Shown: positions 44,018-54,879 of the stretch, piece by piece | How the letters are laid out: each line of letters opens with the position of its first letter | How positions within the stretch are numbered: position 1 is the stretch's first letter | Assembly (NCBI RefSeq): GCF_014191505.1 | Contig: NZ_JACHWS010000003.1 | Location: 496,001-560,000, forward strand | Reading direction: 5' to 3' | Length of the DNA: 64,000 nucleotides | From: Hoyosella altamirensis | GTDB lineage: Bacteria > Actinomycetota > Actinomycetes > Mycobacteriales > Mycobacteriaceae | Program-made: the position numbers and the translations under genes | The notes under the pieces: generated by a model | What the model was told of the DNA's origin: nothing | Databases searched by the model: none | The model's input: the letters and a program-made list of their open reading frames with translations, nothing else

Positions 44018-45024
44018 GCGTTTGCCCCGAGGAACACCAGACCTGCTGCGCATCCGCAAATGACCGCAATCAGGAACGTCAGCGGTGCGAATCGGCCAGC
44101 GAAACCCTTACCGAATGTGCCGGCTTGCATAGCAATGAGCTTCACATCTACGGCAGGTCCGACCACAAGGAAGACTAGGCGGGGCATTAGCGGCATCATC
44201 GTCAGGCTCGCCGCGACGAACGCGTCCGCTTCGGAGCACAGTGCGAGCAGGACAGCTAGCACCGCCATCACTAGCACGCCAATCAGCAGGTTCCCGGCGA
44301 TGTGATCGTAGACCTGGTCAGGAACGAAAACCCGCAGAACTGCTGCGATTGCGGCGCCGAGCGCGAGGAAGGCGCCCGCCTGAATGAGGTCATGGCGAGC
44401 GGCGGCGGTGAAGGTCTGTGCGCGTCCCCCGCGGGGGTCACCGTGCGAGCATCCTGGAGCAATTTCGCTACTTGCGTCCCTCATCCAGTGGGGTTTGGCG
44501 ATGGCCATCCACACCCAGCCGACAATCAGGGCCGTAGCAAGAGAGCCAGCAAATCGCGCGGCCACCATCTCGGGATACCCCGTAAATGCCACCGCCGTCG
44601 AGACGAGGACGACAGGATTGATTGCCGGCGCCGACAACATGAAGGTCAGCGCGACCGCGCTGGGGGCGCCTTGGTCGATCAGGCGGCGTGCGACTGGCAC
44701 CGAGCCACATTCGCAGCCCGGCAGAGCCAGACCGGCCATTCCAGCGGCTCCCACGGCAGCGTGACGCTGACGGGGCAGAATTCGCTGGAGGATTCGCGGC
44801 GACACAAAAGTCGCGATGCTCGCGCTGAGCAGAATTCCCACAATCAGGAATGGCGTCGCCTGGACGAAGACTGCAACGAACACCGTCAGCGCGGCGAGGA
44901 GACGCGGACTGCCCGCGAAATGACCCGCTATCCACTCATGCGTGGCGAGTAGCGCGAGAAGTGCAGCCGCGAACAGGTACAACGACCTGAAACGAACGGT
45001 TCCCGCCCGTTCGCTGCCGTCCAC
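44014..45024 (-). CDS. YraQ-type permease (DUF318/UPF0718)
   Basis: Polytopic membrane protein of about 336 residues and eight or so helices in two halves. The signature LALPGCECGSVPVARRLIDQGAP contains the conserved Cys-Glu-Cys, and ALTFMLSAPAINPVVL follows; the second half has LALCSEADAFVAASL and VVGPAVDVKL. The family is predicted to move metals or sulphur species; the substrate is unproven. The GTG at 45022-45024 is chosen because the upstream frame runs through the ctaF terminator. M. tuberculosis has Rv2197c and mmpS3 at this place. Confidence 0.8.
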   Translation of the reverse strand: MDGSERAGTVRFRSLYLFAAALLALLATHEWIAGHFAGSPRLLAALTVFVAVFVQATPFLIVGILLSASIATFVSPRILQRILPRQRHAAVGAAGMAGLALPGCECGSVPVARRLIDQGAPSAVALTFMLSAPAINPVVLVSTAVAFTGYPEMVAARFAGSLATALIVGWVWMAIAKPHWMRDASSEIAPGCSHGDPRGGRAQTFTAAARHDLIQAGAFLALGAAIAAVLRVFVPDQVYDHIAGNLLIGVLVMAVLAVLLALCSEADAFVAASLTMMPLMPRLVFLVVGPAVDVKLIAMQAGTFGKGFAGRFAPLTFLIAVICGCAAGLVFLGANA

Positions 45025-45035
45025 AGAAACGGCAA

Positions 45036-45072
45036 ATCCGCCCTGGGCCGAAACTCTGCTCCAGGGCGGATT
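45036..45072 (-). terminator. Terminator after ctaF
   Basis: Arms AATCCGCCCTGG and CCAGGGCGGATT, 12 base pairs, loop of 13. On the minus strand the second arm ends in ATTTGCCGTTT. It separates ctaC-ctaF from the permease genes. Confidence 0.75.
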
Positions 45073-45082
45073 GTGCTGCTGC

Positions 45083-45499
45083 TCAGTGCTGCTCAGGACC
45101 GAGGTGGTATTCGAAGACCAAACCGGCGGTGGCAACGAGAATAGCGACTACGCCAGCTGCAACCACCCACCACTGGACGAAAGCGAACCCAACGGCGGTG
45201 ACCGCCGCCGCTAGTCCCAGGAGTAGCGGCCAGAAGCTATGCGGCGGGAAGAATCCGAGGTCGCCGGACCCGTCTTGGATGTCAGCTTCGTCATAGTCTT
45301 CCGGCCGTGTGTCGATGCGGCGAGCAACGAAGCGGAAGTACGTGCCCACGATCAATGTGAGGCCCGCGGAGAGGGCAATCGCTGTAATGCCGACCCACTC
45401 GAGACCTGCACGGGAAATATTGGTGAACACCACGTAGATGATGCCCACGATGATGAAGAAAACCGTCAACAGCTCGAAGAGCTTCGCTTCGATCTTCAT
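45083..45499 (-). CDS. ctaF: Cytochrome c oxidase subunit IV (actinobacterial CtaF)
   Basis: 138 residues, four membrane helices. MKIEAKLFELLTVFFIIVGIIY, TYFRFVARRIDTRPEDYDEADI and GFFPPHSFWPLLLG are diagnostic. CtaF is a supercomplex subunit needed for aa3 assembly. It lies 33 bases after ctaC, same strand. Confidence 0.96.
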   Translation of the reverse strand: MKIEAKLFELLTVFFIIVGIIYVVFTNISRAGLEWVGITAIALSAGLTLIVGTYFRFVARRIDTRPEDYDEADIQDGSGDLGFFPPHSFWPLLLGLAAAVTAVGFAFVQWWVVAAGVVAILVATAGLVFEYHLGPEQH

Positions 45500-45532
45500 G
45501 TCAGTAATCGTCCTCGCTCGGGATGGTCAGCG

Positions 45533-46600
45533 TCAGTTCTCGGCCCTAAACGGGATGGCGGTCTGGACCTCACGCCGGGTTTCGAACGGAACCGTCGTGA
45601 TGGAAACGGGTTCTTCACCGATCGCTGCGAGCGCTTCGGCGTTCGAGAGCCCTTCGCCACCGTCTTCGGTCGGCTTGCGCAACTCGATGTACTCGGCGAA
45701 CCGCTCAGGGCTGACGGCACGCACCTCGAAGTTCATCATCGCGTGGTAAGTGCCGCACATTTCTGCGCACCGGCCAACGAACGCGCCTTCCCGCTCGATC
45801 TCGCTGATCTGGAACGAGTTATCAGAGTGGTTCTCGATTGGGTTAGGGAGAACGTCGCGTTTGAAGAGGAACTCTGGCACCCAGAAGGAGTGGATTACGT
45901 CGGACGAGTTCAGGACGAATTCGATTCGACGGTTAGTCGGGAGAACGAGTACGGGGATCTCTTCGCTCGAACCCACCGTCTCGATCTTGTTGTACTGAAG
46001 GTAGGAGAGGTCGCGCTTCGCGGTGCCGTGGATCGCACCGTAGTCCTCCTCCTCGTCAGATTCCTGACCGGCTGCGATGACCTGCGGGGTCTCCAGATCC
46101 TCCCCGTCATACGAGGGAGTGCCGTCCTGCATGTCGATCGTCCGGTACCCGAACTTCCAGTTCCACTGGTACGCCGTGACGTCGACAACAACCTCAGCCT
46201 GGCCGTGTTCCTTGTCGTTCACGAAGTTCTGCACTACTACGGTGAAGTAGAACAGAACCGCGATGATCACGAACGGAACCGCCGTATAAAGGAGTTCTAG
46301 CGGCACGTTGTAGGCAGTCTGCCTTGGGAAATCGGGGGAATCCTTCTTCTTGCGGTGGAACGTGACCGTCCAGAATGTCAGGCCCCACACCAACACACCC
46401 ATTACGAGAGCAGCGACCACCGACCAAGTCCACAATTCGCGCATCATCTCGGCCTGCGGGGTTACCCCGGATGGCCAGCCGAATCGCAGAACAGCATTGT
46501 CAATGGAGCAGCCCGAAAGGAGCACGGCAGCGAAACCGAGAGTCGCCGCTAGCCCAGTCCGCCGCGCAATCCGACGCTGACTACCGTGTGCCACGTTCAC
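45533..46600 (-). CDS. ctaC: Cytochrome c oxidase subunit II
   Basis: 355 residues. Lipoprotein signal with lipobox LLSGC, two membrane helices, and the CuA domain: HSFWVPEFLFKRDVLP and the ligand block GRCAEMCGTYHAMM. An insertion of about 30 acidic residues (around SDEEEDYGAIHG) before the CuA domain is typical of the mycolata, where it contacts QcrC. The start ATG is at 46600. Divergent from asnB. Confidence 0.97.
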   Translation of the reverse strand: MNVAHGSQRRIARRTGLAATLGFAAVLLSGCSIDNAVLRFGWPSGVTPQAEMMRELWTWSVVAALVMGVLVWGLTFWTVTFHRKKKDSPDFPRQTAYNVPLELLYTAVPFVIIAVLFYFTVVVQNFVNDKEHGQAEVVVDVTAYQWNWKFGYRTIDMQDGTPSYDGEDLETPQVIAAGQESDEEEDYGAIHGTAKRDLSYLQYNKIETVGSSEEIPVLVLPTNRRIEFVLNSSDVIHSFWVPEFLFKRDVLPNPIENHSDNSFQISEIEREGAFVGRCAEMCGTYHAMMNFEVRAVSPERFAEYIELRKPTEDGGEGLSNAEALAAIGEEPVSITTVPFETRREVQTAIPFRAEN

Positions 46601-46803
46601 GCCTTCCTGGTTGCCACACCTACTGCGGACTCATCCACATTCTGAGTCCGAATACTACGCAGCGTAAACCACGCCGTTGGCAGCGGCGCGCTCGGGTCGC
46701 CCCATCTGTGACCGACGTTTGCGGCATACTCCCTTTCGGAAGTGTTGCCCCGCTGCAGGAGGCCGACTGGTCCCTGGAACCGCGAATTGAGGTGCTGAGC
46801 GCT

Positions 46804-48735
46804 GTGTGTGGCCTGCTTGGAATACTGACTGCTGACCGAAACGCGGCGGCGATCGCACCTGAACTGGGCGAAGCGGTGCATTGCATGCGTCACCGCGGGC
46901 CTGATGAATCTGGAACATGGCACGACGACGACGTCGCTTATGGCTTCAACCGCCTCGCGATCATCGATATCGCGCACTCACACCAGCCGCTCCGCTGGGG
47001 TCCGGCCGATAACCCCGACCGGTACGCCCTTACCTTCAACGGTGAGATCTACAACTACCTCGAACTTCGCGAGGAACTGCGCCGTGATCACGGCGCGGTC
47101 TTCCAGACTGAGGGTGACAGTGAAACCATTGTTGCCGCGTTCCACTACTGGGGCGCCCACGCTGTGCGGCGGTTGCGCGGCATGTTCGCATTCGCGGTGT
47201 GGGACACCGAGAAGCGTGAACTATTCATCGCGCGGGACCCCTTCGGAATCAAACCCCTATTCATCGCCCATGGTCCGGGCGGTTTCGGATTCGCAAGCGA
47301 GAAGAAGAGCCTGCTCGAGGCTGCTGACCTGCTGAACATCGACCTGAGCATCGATCCCCGTGCGACTGAGCACTACCTGGTCCTGCAATACGTTCCAGAG
47401 CCTGAGACGCTCCACACCGGCATCAGACGGCTCGAGTCCGGCTCGTACGCCTGGATCCGGCCCGGCGGTGAACCGGAGATCACCCGCTACTTCACCCCTC
47501 GGTTCCCGGTTGTTCCGTTCGGGCGCGGCATGAGCGAGGCGCAGAAACGGTACGACGAGATCGCGCGCGTTCTCGAGGACTCCGTCGCGAAGCACATGCG
47601 CGCCGACGTGACCGTAGGATCGTTTCTGTCCGGCGGGATCGACTCGACGGCGATCGCCGCACTCGCGATCCGCCACAATCCGGACCTGATTACCTTCACC
47701 ACCGGTTTCCAGCGCGAAGGTTATTCCGAAGTGGATGTCGCGGCCGAATCGGCGGAAGCGATCGGAGCGCGCCATGTCGTGAAGATCGTGGGGCCCGAAG
47801 AGTTCGCCCAGGCGATCCCCGAGATTGTTTGGTACCTCGACGACCCAGTCGCCGACCCGGCCCTCGTACCGCTCTACTTCGTCGCCAGAGAAGCCCGCAA
47901 ACACGTCAAGGTTGTTCTCTCGGGCGAGGGTGCGGACGAACTCTTTGGGGGCTACACCATCTACCGGGAGCCGCTGTCGTTGCGCCCATTCAGCGCGCTC
48001 ACCCCGGGAATGCGCCGAGCAGCGTCGCGGATGTCAGACCGCCTGCCCGAGGGTCAGCGCGGGAAAAGCTTGCTTCAGCGGGGTTCTCAGACCCTCGAGG
48101 AGCGCTATTACGGCAACGCTCGCAGCTTCCAGGACGCGCATTTGCGCGCAGTGCTTCGCGACTTCCGTCCAGAGTGGACGCACATGGACGTCACGGCACC
48201 GATCTACGCACAGTCAGAGGATTGGGACCCCGTCGCGCGGATGCAGCATGTAGATCTCTTCACCTGGCTGCGCGGAGACATTCTCGTCAAGGCCGACAAG
48301 ATGACGATGGCGAACTCCCTCGAGTTGCGCGTGCCGTTCCTGGATCCCGAGGTCTTCAAGGTGGCGGAGCGAATCCCGTATAAGCAGAAGATCACCCGCG
48401 AAACGACCAAGTACGCGTTGCGTCAGGCTCTCAAGGGGATTGTCCCACCACACGTGCTTCATCGCGACAAGCTTGGTTTCCCGGTTCCTATCCGCCACTG
48501 GCTGCGCGGCCCTGAGCTTTATGAGTGGGCGCGCAGCCAGATCGCGGAGTCGGGTGCTGACCACATTCTCAACCTGCAAGCGGTCGGCCAGATGCTGGAA
48601 GAACACCGGTCAGGGATCGCTGACCACAGTCGACGGTTGTGGACCCTTATTACGTTCATGGTGTGGCACGGGATCTTCGTGGAGAAGCGGATCAAGCCGC
48701 AAATCCAGGACCACCAGTATCCCGTGACGCTCTAA
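46804..48735 (+). CDS. asnB: Glutamine-hydrolysing asparagine synthetase AsnB/AsnB-like amidotransferase
   Basis: 643 residues. The GTG at 46804 puts the catalytic cysteine at position 2 (MCGLLG), as Ntn amidotransferases require, so it decides the start although the frame is open further upstream. The class II glutaminase domain has MRHRGPDESGTW and NGEIYNYLELREEL; the synthetase domain has FLSGGIDSTAIA near residue 276 and GEGADELFGGY. In mycobacteria the Rv2201 homologue is linked to amidation of cell-wall diaminopimelate in related genera (LtsA). So cell-wall amidation is as likely as Asn synthesis. Confidence 0.93.
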   Translation: MCGLLGILTADRNAAAIAPELGEAVHCMRHRGPDESGTWHDDDVAYGFNRLAIIDIAHSHQPLRWGPADNPDRYALTFNGEIYNYLELREELRRDHGAVFQTEGDSETIVAAFHYWGAHAVRRLRGMFAFAVWDTEKRELFIARDPFGIKPLFIAHGPGGFGFASEKKSLLEAADLLNIDLSIDPRATEHYLVLQYVPEPETLHTGIRRLESGSYAWIRPGGEPEITRYFTPRFPVVPFGRGMSEAQKRYDEIARVLEDSVAKHMRADVTVGSFLSGGIDSTAIAALAIRHNPDLITFTTGFQREGYSEVDVAAESAEAIGARHVVKIVGPEEFAQAIPEIVWYLDDPVADPALVPLYFVAREARKHVKVVLSGEGADELFGGYTIYREPLSLRPFSALTPGMRRAASRMSDRLPEGQRGKSLLQRGSQTLEERYYGNARSFQDAHLRAVLRDFRPEWTHMDVTAPIYAQSEDWDPVARMQHVDLFTWLRGDILVKADKMTMANSLELRVPFLDPEVFKVAERIPYKQKITRETTKYALRQALKGIVPPHVLHRDKLGFPVPIRHWLRGPELYEWARSQIAESGADHILNLQAVGQMLEEHRSGIADHSRRLWTLITFMVWHGIFVEKRIKPQIQDHQYPVTL

Positions 48736-48748
48736 GCGTGCGCCGCCG

Positions 48749-49792
<1,044 letters not shown>

Positions 49793-49847
49793 TTACGGTA
49801 CCGCGATCGACGGCCCTGAAGAGAGCATGAATTGCCGGAAAAGCACT

Positions 49848-49883
49848 CCGGGGTGGTCCGGTTTATTCACCAGACCACCCCGG
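49848..49883 (-). terminator. Terminator after the ErpA-like gene
   Basis: Arms CCGGGGTGGTC / GACCACCCCGG, 14-base loop. On the minus strand it is followed by AGTGCTTTTCC. It lies about 66 bases after the stop at 49950. Confidence 0.8.
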
Positions 49884-49949
49884 GTGCGACTTTGGGGAGG
49901 TGCGACCTTGGCAGTCCCTACTGCCCTGGTTCCCCAGCTTGGCTGTAAC

Positions 49950-50300
49950 TCAGTTGAATGAGTCCCCGCAGGCGCACGAGCCCGTTGCATTGGGGTTATC
50001 GATCGTGAAGCCCTGCTTTTCGATCGAATCCACGAAGTCGATGACCGCGCCGTGAAGGTACGGCTCGCTCATCCGGTCTACGGCGAGCGTGACACCCTCG
50101 AAGTTCAGCGTGTGATCGCCGTCCAGAGTCCTGTCGTCGAAGAACAACTGGTAGCGCAAGCCTGCGCAACCACCTGGCTGCACAGCAATTCGCAGCGAGA
50201 GATCCTCGCGCCCCTCCTGCTCGAGCAGCGCTTTTGCCTTCGCAGCTGCAGCCGGAGTCAGCGTCACACCCTGCGTGGCGGTCTCGTTCTGCACAGTCAT
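49950..50300 (-). CDS. erpA: Iron-sulfur cluster carrier of the HesB/IscA/ErpA family
   Basis: 116 residues. The A-type carrier pattern is complete: VTLTPAAAAKAKALL, LRIAVQPGGCAGLRYQL (first Cys) and SCACGDSFN (C-terminal Cys pair). It passes Fe-S clusters to apo-proteins; the lipoyl synthase encoded 12 kb away is one plausible client. The Rv2204c homologue is essential in mycobacteria. ATG at 50300. The gap 50301-50552 shows no gene; Rv2205c (glycerate kinase) is absent. Confidence 0.92.
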   Translation of the reverse strand: MTVQNETATQGVTLTPAAAAKAKALLEQEGREDLSLRIAVQPGGCAGLRYQLFFDDRTLDGDHTLNFEGVTLAVDRMSEPYLHGAVIDFVDSIEKQGFTIDNPNATGSCACGDSFN

Positions 50301-50552
50301 GCGTTCTCCCTCAGCTTCTACATCATTGCCGTGCCGTGCACATATACCCGTGCTCTCTTAAACGGTACATTGTTCAGGAACATTCCCACAGCTGTGAGCG
50401 GCCGTGAGATTCCCCGCTCTATCGCGGACGGGACGTCAGCGTGTCCAGCGTGACAGTCGCCACGTTCCGGCGGAGGACAGCCGCGGTGGGCACGGCGTGG
50501 CACATGTCGCACCGGGTTTGTCCGGCCCCATTCATCCAATACCCTGTAGCGC

Positions 50553-51278
50553 GTGAAGTTCCCCCGACGTGGCAACGAGCAGAATTCCCCGAGCGACAGC
50601 GAGGGCGATGCACAGCACAGTCCCGAAGCGAGTGGTGAAAGCTCCGGCGAGACGCGCGGCGCCGCAGCTGACCAGGCTGAACGGCGCGGTTACACCCCAG
50701 GGAAAGGCCGCCCCACGCCGAAGCGGAATGAGGCCACGCGAGGTAGTCGTGGACCCATTACCCCAGCGCCCATGACGCGTGCCGAGGCACGCGCACGCAA
50801 GAAAGCGCTGAAGGCGGCCAAGAAGAACGAGCCGAAGATGAGCAAGGCAGAGAAGAAGCGCGCTGCTGCCGAGACCCGGGCGCGTGCCTCAGAGCGTCGC
50901 GCACGGATGATGTCCGGCGAAGAGGATTACCTGCTCCCGCGTGACCGCGGTCCGGTTCGGCGGCTTGCGCGCAACTTTGTTGACGCCCGACGAAATCTGG
51001 CGGGGCTCTTCATGCCACTGGCGCTGCTCGTACTGCTCACGCTCTTCATGCCCCCCGAGCTTCAGGGCGTGATCACACTCGGAATGCTCGTCTTCCTCAT
51101 CTTCATGATCATCGAAGGCATCATGCTCGGCCGGATGATCAGCAACCGGATCCGGGAGCGCTACCCGGACAGCGACGACACCGGCTTCAGCATCGGCTGG
51201 TATGCGTTCGTCCGGGCGACGCAGGTCCGTAAGCTTCGCGTACCACGCCCGCAAGTTCGCCCAGGGGATGCGGTCTGA
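50553..51278 (+). CDS. DUF3043 membrane protein (Rv2206 homologue)
   Basis: 241 residues. The first 130 are highly charged and disordered (KKALKAAKKNEPKMSKAEKKR), then GEEDYLLPRDRGPVRRLARNFVDARRN, a strongly conserved block, two membrane helices (AGLFMPLALLVLLTLFM, GVITLGMLVFLIFMIIEGIML) and a short tail. Function unknown. GTG start at 50553. cobU starts 14 bases after the stop. Confidence 0.88.
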   Translation: MKFPRRGNEQNSPSDSEGDAQHSPEASGESSGETRGAAADQAERRGYTPGKGRPTPKRNEATRGSRGPITPAPMTRAEARARKKALKAAKKNEPKMSKAEKKRAAAETRARASERRARMMSGEEDYLLPRDRGPVRRLARNFVDARRNLAGLFMPLALLVLLTLFMPPELQGVITLGMLVFLIFMIIEGIMLGRMISNRIRERYPDSDDTGFSIGWYAFVRATQVRKLRVPRPQVRPGDAV

Positions 51279-51292
51279 CCGGCGCATTAACG

Positions 51293-51826
51293 ATGGGCCG
51301 TGTACTCGTACTAGGTGGCGCGCGTTCCGGTAAGTCCGGGTACAGCGAAGAACTGATCGCGGGGCAGGCAAATTCACCGGACAAGGTGCGATACATCGCG
51401 ACCGCTCCGCGACGGGTGAACGACCGCGAATGGGACGAGCGCATCGCGGCGCACCGCGCACGGCGAGCGCCGCAGTGGCACACCGTGGAGACCGCTGATG
51501 TTGCTGCGGAACTGCGGCGCGACCGCGACGCGCCGACACTGGTGGACGACCTCGGCACCTGGCTAACCGCGCAGATTGATGCACGGCAAGCCTGGGACAG
51601 TGGCCCCACGGCGCTTGATGATGTGCTGGACGATCTCGTGTCTGCCGTGTGCCTGTATGAAGGGCCGCTCGTGCTCGTGACACCGGAAGTCGGGATGGGG
51701 ATAGTTCCCCCCACGCACTCCGGCCGGATGTTTCGCGACCTCATCGGGGTGTTGAACGGCCGCCTCGCGGAAAAGTGCGAGAAAGTAGTTGTGGTCATAG
51801 CGGGAATCCCCTTACCGCTGAAATGA
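51293..51826 (+). CDS. cobU: Adenosylcobinamide kinase / guanylyltransferase
   Basis: 177 residues. Converts adenosylcobinamide to its GDP derivative. P-loop LGGARSGKSGYSE, RYIATAPR, and the guanylated His region RIAAHRARRAPQWHTVE are present, with LVDDLGTWL matching the usual DCLTLW. Normal length. First of the cobU-cobT-cobS set; M. tuberculosis lacks cobU at this place (it has cobT, cobS). I looked for a cobalamin riboswitch upstream and saw none. Confidence 0.92.
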   Translation: MGRVLVLGGARSGKSGYSEELIAGQANSPDKVRYIATAPRRVNDREWDERIAAHRARRAPQWHTVETADVAAELRRDRDAPTLVDDLGTWLTAQIDARQAWDSGPTALDDVLDDLVSAVCLYEGPLVLVTPEVGMGIVPPTHSGRMFRDLIGVLNGRLAEKCEKVVVVIAGIPLPLK

Positions 51827-51859
51827 AATCAGCGCGAAGTTTGAGGAGGACAACGACCG

Positions 51860-52924
51860 GTGTCAGCCCCAGTTGAGCCGGATCCCCGCGCCGTGTTCGA
51901 TTCGGTCCCCCAGCCTGACAGGCCGTCGCGGCGGGCAGCCCAGGAGCGCCAGCGCTCGCTGACTAAACCACCTGGTTCTCTTGGGCGGCTCGAAGAGATC
52001 GGCGAGTGGGTGGCCGCGTGCCAGGGGCAAAGTCCGCCGCGCGTGTTCGAGCGCCCGCGAATCGTGGTCTTCGCCGGAGATCACGGCGTCGCCCAAACCG
52101 GGGTCTCGGCTTACCCGGCAGAAGTGACCCAGCAGATGGTCCTGAATTTTCTGGCTGGCGGAGCAGCGATCAATGTTCTCGCCAGGGCAGCTGGAGCCTC
52201 CGTGCGAGTGGAAGACCTGAGCGTTTCCGGTGACACTTCCCCGGCGGTCTCCCGGCATAAGGTGCGGCGATCCTCTGGCCGTATCGACCGTGAGGACGCG
52301 CTCACGGAAGAGGAAACGCTTACCGCGATTGCCGCTGGGCGCGCGATCGCCGACAACGAAATCGACAGCGGCGCGGACTTGCTGATCGCTGGAGACATGG
52401 GAATCGGGAACACCACGCCCGCCACCGTCCTCATCGCTTCGCTCACCCGGACTGAGCCAGTGGCAGCTGTGGGTCGCGGTACCGGTATCGACGATGTCAC
52501 CTGGATGCGGAAAACAGAAGTGATTCGTGATGCGATGCGGCGCGCGCGCCCTGCTGTTCGCAACCCCGTCAAACTCCTGCAAACGGCAGCCGGAGCGGAC
52601 ATCGCTGCAATGGCTGGGTTCCTGGCACAGAGCGCAGTACGCCGAACGCCCGCCATCCTGGATGGAGTTGTAGTGTCAGCAGCCGCAATGGTCGCCGAGG
52701 ATCTGGCCGCTGGGGCACGCGACTGGTGGATTGCGGGTCATCGCTCAACCGAACCTGCGCACACGCTTGCATTGCGGCAGTTGCAGCTCGACCCAGTAGT
52801 GGATTTCCAGATGCGTCTCGGTGAGGGCTCCGGTGCGGCAGTTGCGCTGCCAATTATCCGGGCAGCGGTCGCTACGCTCGCAGAGATGGCGACTTTCGAC
52901 GAGGCAGGGGTGAGTGACCGGTGA
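51860..52924 (+). CDS. cobT: Nicotinate-nucleotide--dimethylbenzimidazole phosphoribosyltransferase
   Basis: 354 residues. Makes alpha-ribazole phosphate for the lower ligand of B12. [58 protein letters not shown] and the catalytic Glu in [12 protein letters not shown] are all present. GTG start at 51860 after GAGGAGG. Its stop overlaps cobS (GTGA). Confidence 0.96.
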   Translation: MSAPVEPDPRAVFDSVPQPDRPSRRAAQERQRSLTKPPGSLGRLEEIGEWVAACQGQSPPRVFERPRIVVFAGDHGVAQTGVSAYPAEVTQQMVLNFLAGGAAINVLARAAGASVRVEDLSVSGDTSPAVSRHKVRRSSGRIDREDALTEEETLTAIAAGRAIADNEIDSGADLLIAGDMGIGNTTPATVLIASLTRTEPVAAVGRGTGIDDVTWMRKTEVIRDAMRRARPAVRNPVKLLQTAAGADIAAMAGFLAQSAVRRTPAILDGVVVSAAAMVAEDLAAGARDWWIAGHRSTEPAHTLALRQLQLDPVVDFQMRLGEGSGAAVALPIIRAAVATLAEMATFDEAGVSDR

Positions 52925-53721
52925 CGGATCGGCGTTCGCGACGTTCGGTGCAAGCACCCGAAAGTGCCGCCATCGACGGGATCCGTGCCGCTTTTTCGTG
53001 GTTGACAATATTGCCCGTCCGGGGGCCACGCATCGCGGACCGTCAGGCGGGGAGCTGGGCGATCGCCGCGTCCCCTTTCATCGGCCTGGGGCTCGGCGTC
53101 CTGTCCGCTCTCGCGTTGTGGGGTTTGGTTGCCCTTGAGGTCCCTGCGCCGCTCGCCGGAATAGCGACGGTCGCACTCCTCGCCCTCCTCACCCGTGGAA
53201 TGCACCTCGATGGACTCGCCGATACCGCAGACGGACTTGGAACCTACGGACCGCCGGAAAAAGCTCAGGCGGTAATGCACAGTGGCAGCTCAGGCCCGTT
53301 TGGCGTCGCGACGCTGGTACTTTGCCTTGCGGCGCAAGCATTCGCGCTGGGCACTCTAGCTGAACAGGGGAAGCTCGTCGCGGTCGTTGTGGCGATCGCG
53401 ACAGCGCGCATCGCCGTCGTCCTCGCGTGCCGGCCCGGTATCCGTTCCGCGCGCCCGGAAGGTTTCGGCGCTCTGGTCGCAGGGACCCAATCGTGGGCGA
53501 TAATCGGGACCTGGCTGATCGCTGCGGTGTTCGTGTCAATCGTCGCCGTGCCCGACCGCCCCTATCAGGGCACGATCGTCATAGCTGTCGCACTGGTACT
53601 GACCTTCTTGTTCACTAATCATTGCGTGCGCCGATTCGGCGGCCTGAACGGCGATGTGCTTGGCGCAGTCCTTGAGTTGACGGTCGTGCTGATCGCTGTG
53701 GGAATGCTCGTCGGCGGGTAG
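52921..53721 (+). CDS. cobS: Adenosylcobinamide-GDP ribazoletransferase (cobalamin synthase)
   Basis: 266 residues, polytopic membrane enzyme for the last B12 assembly step. [12 protein letters not shown] at the start and [16 protein letters not shown] (Asp-rich metal site) are diagnostic; six or seven hydrophobic helices follow. GTG start overlaps cobT by four bases. A hairpin overlaps its stop. Confidence 0.95.
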   Translation: MTDRRSRRSVQAPESAAIDGIRAAFSWLTILPVRGPRIADRQAGSWAIAASPFIGLGLGVLSALALWGLVALEVPAPLAGIATVALLALLTRGMHLDGLADTADGLGTYGPPEKAQAVMHSGSSGPFGVATLVLCLAAQAFALGTLAEQGKLVAVVVAIATARIAVVLACRPGIRSARPEGFGALVAGTQSWAIIGTWLIAAVFVSIVAVPDRPYQGTIVIAVALVLTFLFTNHCVRRFGGLNGDVLGAVLELTVVLIAVGMLVGG

Positions 53722-53738
53722 CTCCGCCTACCCGCCGA
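53711..53738. terminator. Hairpin between convergent cobS and ilvE
   Basis: Arms TCGGCGGGTAG and CTACCCGCCGA, six-base loop; the cobS stop lies in the left arm. No T-run on either side, so only a tentative bidirectional terminator. Confidence 0.55.
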
Positions 53739-53752
53739 CGGTCACCCGCGCT

Positions 53753-54856
53753 CTACCCCAGCTTCTGCATCCAGCCACGGGTGTCCGCGAAAGTGCCTCT
53801 CTGAATACCCGTAAGTGTGTCGCGAAGCGCAACCGTCACCTCACCGGGGTTGCCATCCGCGATTGCGTACTCGCCACCGGGGTATTTCACACTGCCGACC
53901 GGCGTGATCACCGCAGCGGTGCCGCATGCGAAGACCTCGGTGATCTCTCCGCTCTTGGCCTTCGTCTTGAGTTCGTCGACAGATATCTTGCGTTCTTCCA
54001 CAGGAATACCGGCATCGGAGGCGAGGTGAATCAGTGAGTCTCGCGTGATCCCAGGCAGGAGTGAACCCGACAACTCTGGAGTGATGAGTCGAGCGTCCGC
54101 GCCCGACCCGAACACGAAGAACAGGTTCATTCCCCCCATTTCTTCGATGTAGCGCCGCTCGATCGCGTCGAGCCAGACCACCTGATCGCACCCGTGGTCA
54201 ATCGACTCGGCCTGGGCAAGAAGTGACGCCGCGTAGTTGCCAGCGAACTTCGCTGCACCCGTACCACCGCGCACCGCACGAACATATTCCGTCGACAGCC
54301 AAACGCTCACAGGCTTGATCCCGCCCTTGAAATAGGCGCCTGCGGGCGAAGCGATCAGTAGATACTTGTACTCCTTCGCAGGCCTTACACCAAGCCCGGC
54401 CTCGGTGGAGAACATATAGGGCCGCAGATACAGCGACTCTTCACCGCCAGCCGCGGGGACCCAGGCACGGTCGACGTCGATCAGCTCCCGCAGCGATTGA
54501 ACGAAAAGCTCGTCAGGCAGTTCAGCCATCGCGATACGCCGCGCCGAAGTTCTGAAGCGAGCAGCATTGGCATCGGGGCGGAATGACGCAATCGAGCCGT
54601 CCGGCTGACGGTAGGCTTTCAAGCCTTCGAAAATGGCCTGTCCGTAATGCAGCACCATCGCGGCAGGGTCCAGTGTGACCGGCCCGTATGGCAAGATCTG
54701 CGGGTCATGCCAGCCTTTTCCCTCGGTGTAATCGATGCTGACCATGTGATCGGTGAAGTGCTGACCGAACCCCGGCGATTCGAGTATGTTGTTGCGCTCC
54801 TCGTCGGGAAGGGCTGAGGGGTGCGGAACGCGACTGAACTCGGGCAGTGCTGTCAT
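53753..54856 (-). CDS. ilvE: Branched-chain amino acid aminotransferase
   Basis: 367 residues, PLP enzyme of fold type IV that makes Leu, Ile and Val. [32 protein letters not shown], the PLP-lysine block [16 protein letters not shown], and [13 protein letters not shown] are present. ATG at 54856. Matches Rv2210c and is next to gcvT as there. Confidence 0.95.
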   Translation of the reverse strand: MTALPEFSRVPHPSALPDEERNNILESPGFGQHFTDHMVSIDYTEGKGWHDPQILPYGPVTLDPAAMVLHYGQAIFEGLKAYRQPDGSIASFRPDANAARFRTSARRIAMAELPDELFVQSLRELIDVDRAWVPAAGGEESLYLRPYMFSTEAGLGVRPAKEYKYLLIASPAGAYFKGGIKPVSVWLSTEYVRAVRGGTGAAKFAGNYAASLLAQAESIDHGCDQVVWLDAIERRYIEEMGGMNLFFVFGSGADARLITPELSGSLLPGITRDSLIHLASDAGIPVEERKISVDELKTKAKSGEITEVFACGTAAVITPVGSVKYPGGEYAIADGNPGEVTVALRDTLTGIQRGTFADTRGWMQKLG

Positions 54857-54879
54857 GGGCGCAAATCCTATCGCGAAAT

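Noticed and set aside
46375-46803. In-frame extension upstream of asnB
   Set aside because: The catalytic Cys must be residue 2, so the GTG at 46804 is the start; the extension overlaps ctaC.
51240-51292. Cobalamin riboswitch before cobU
   Set aside because: The gap is 14 bases and the upstream coding region lacks a B12-box-like sequence.
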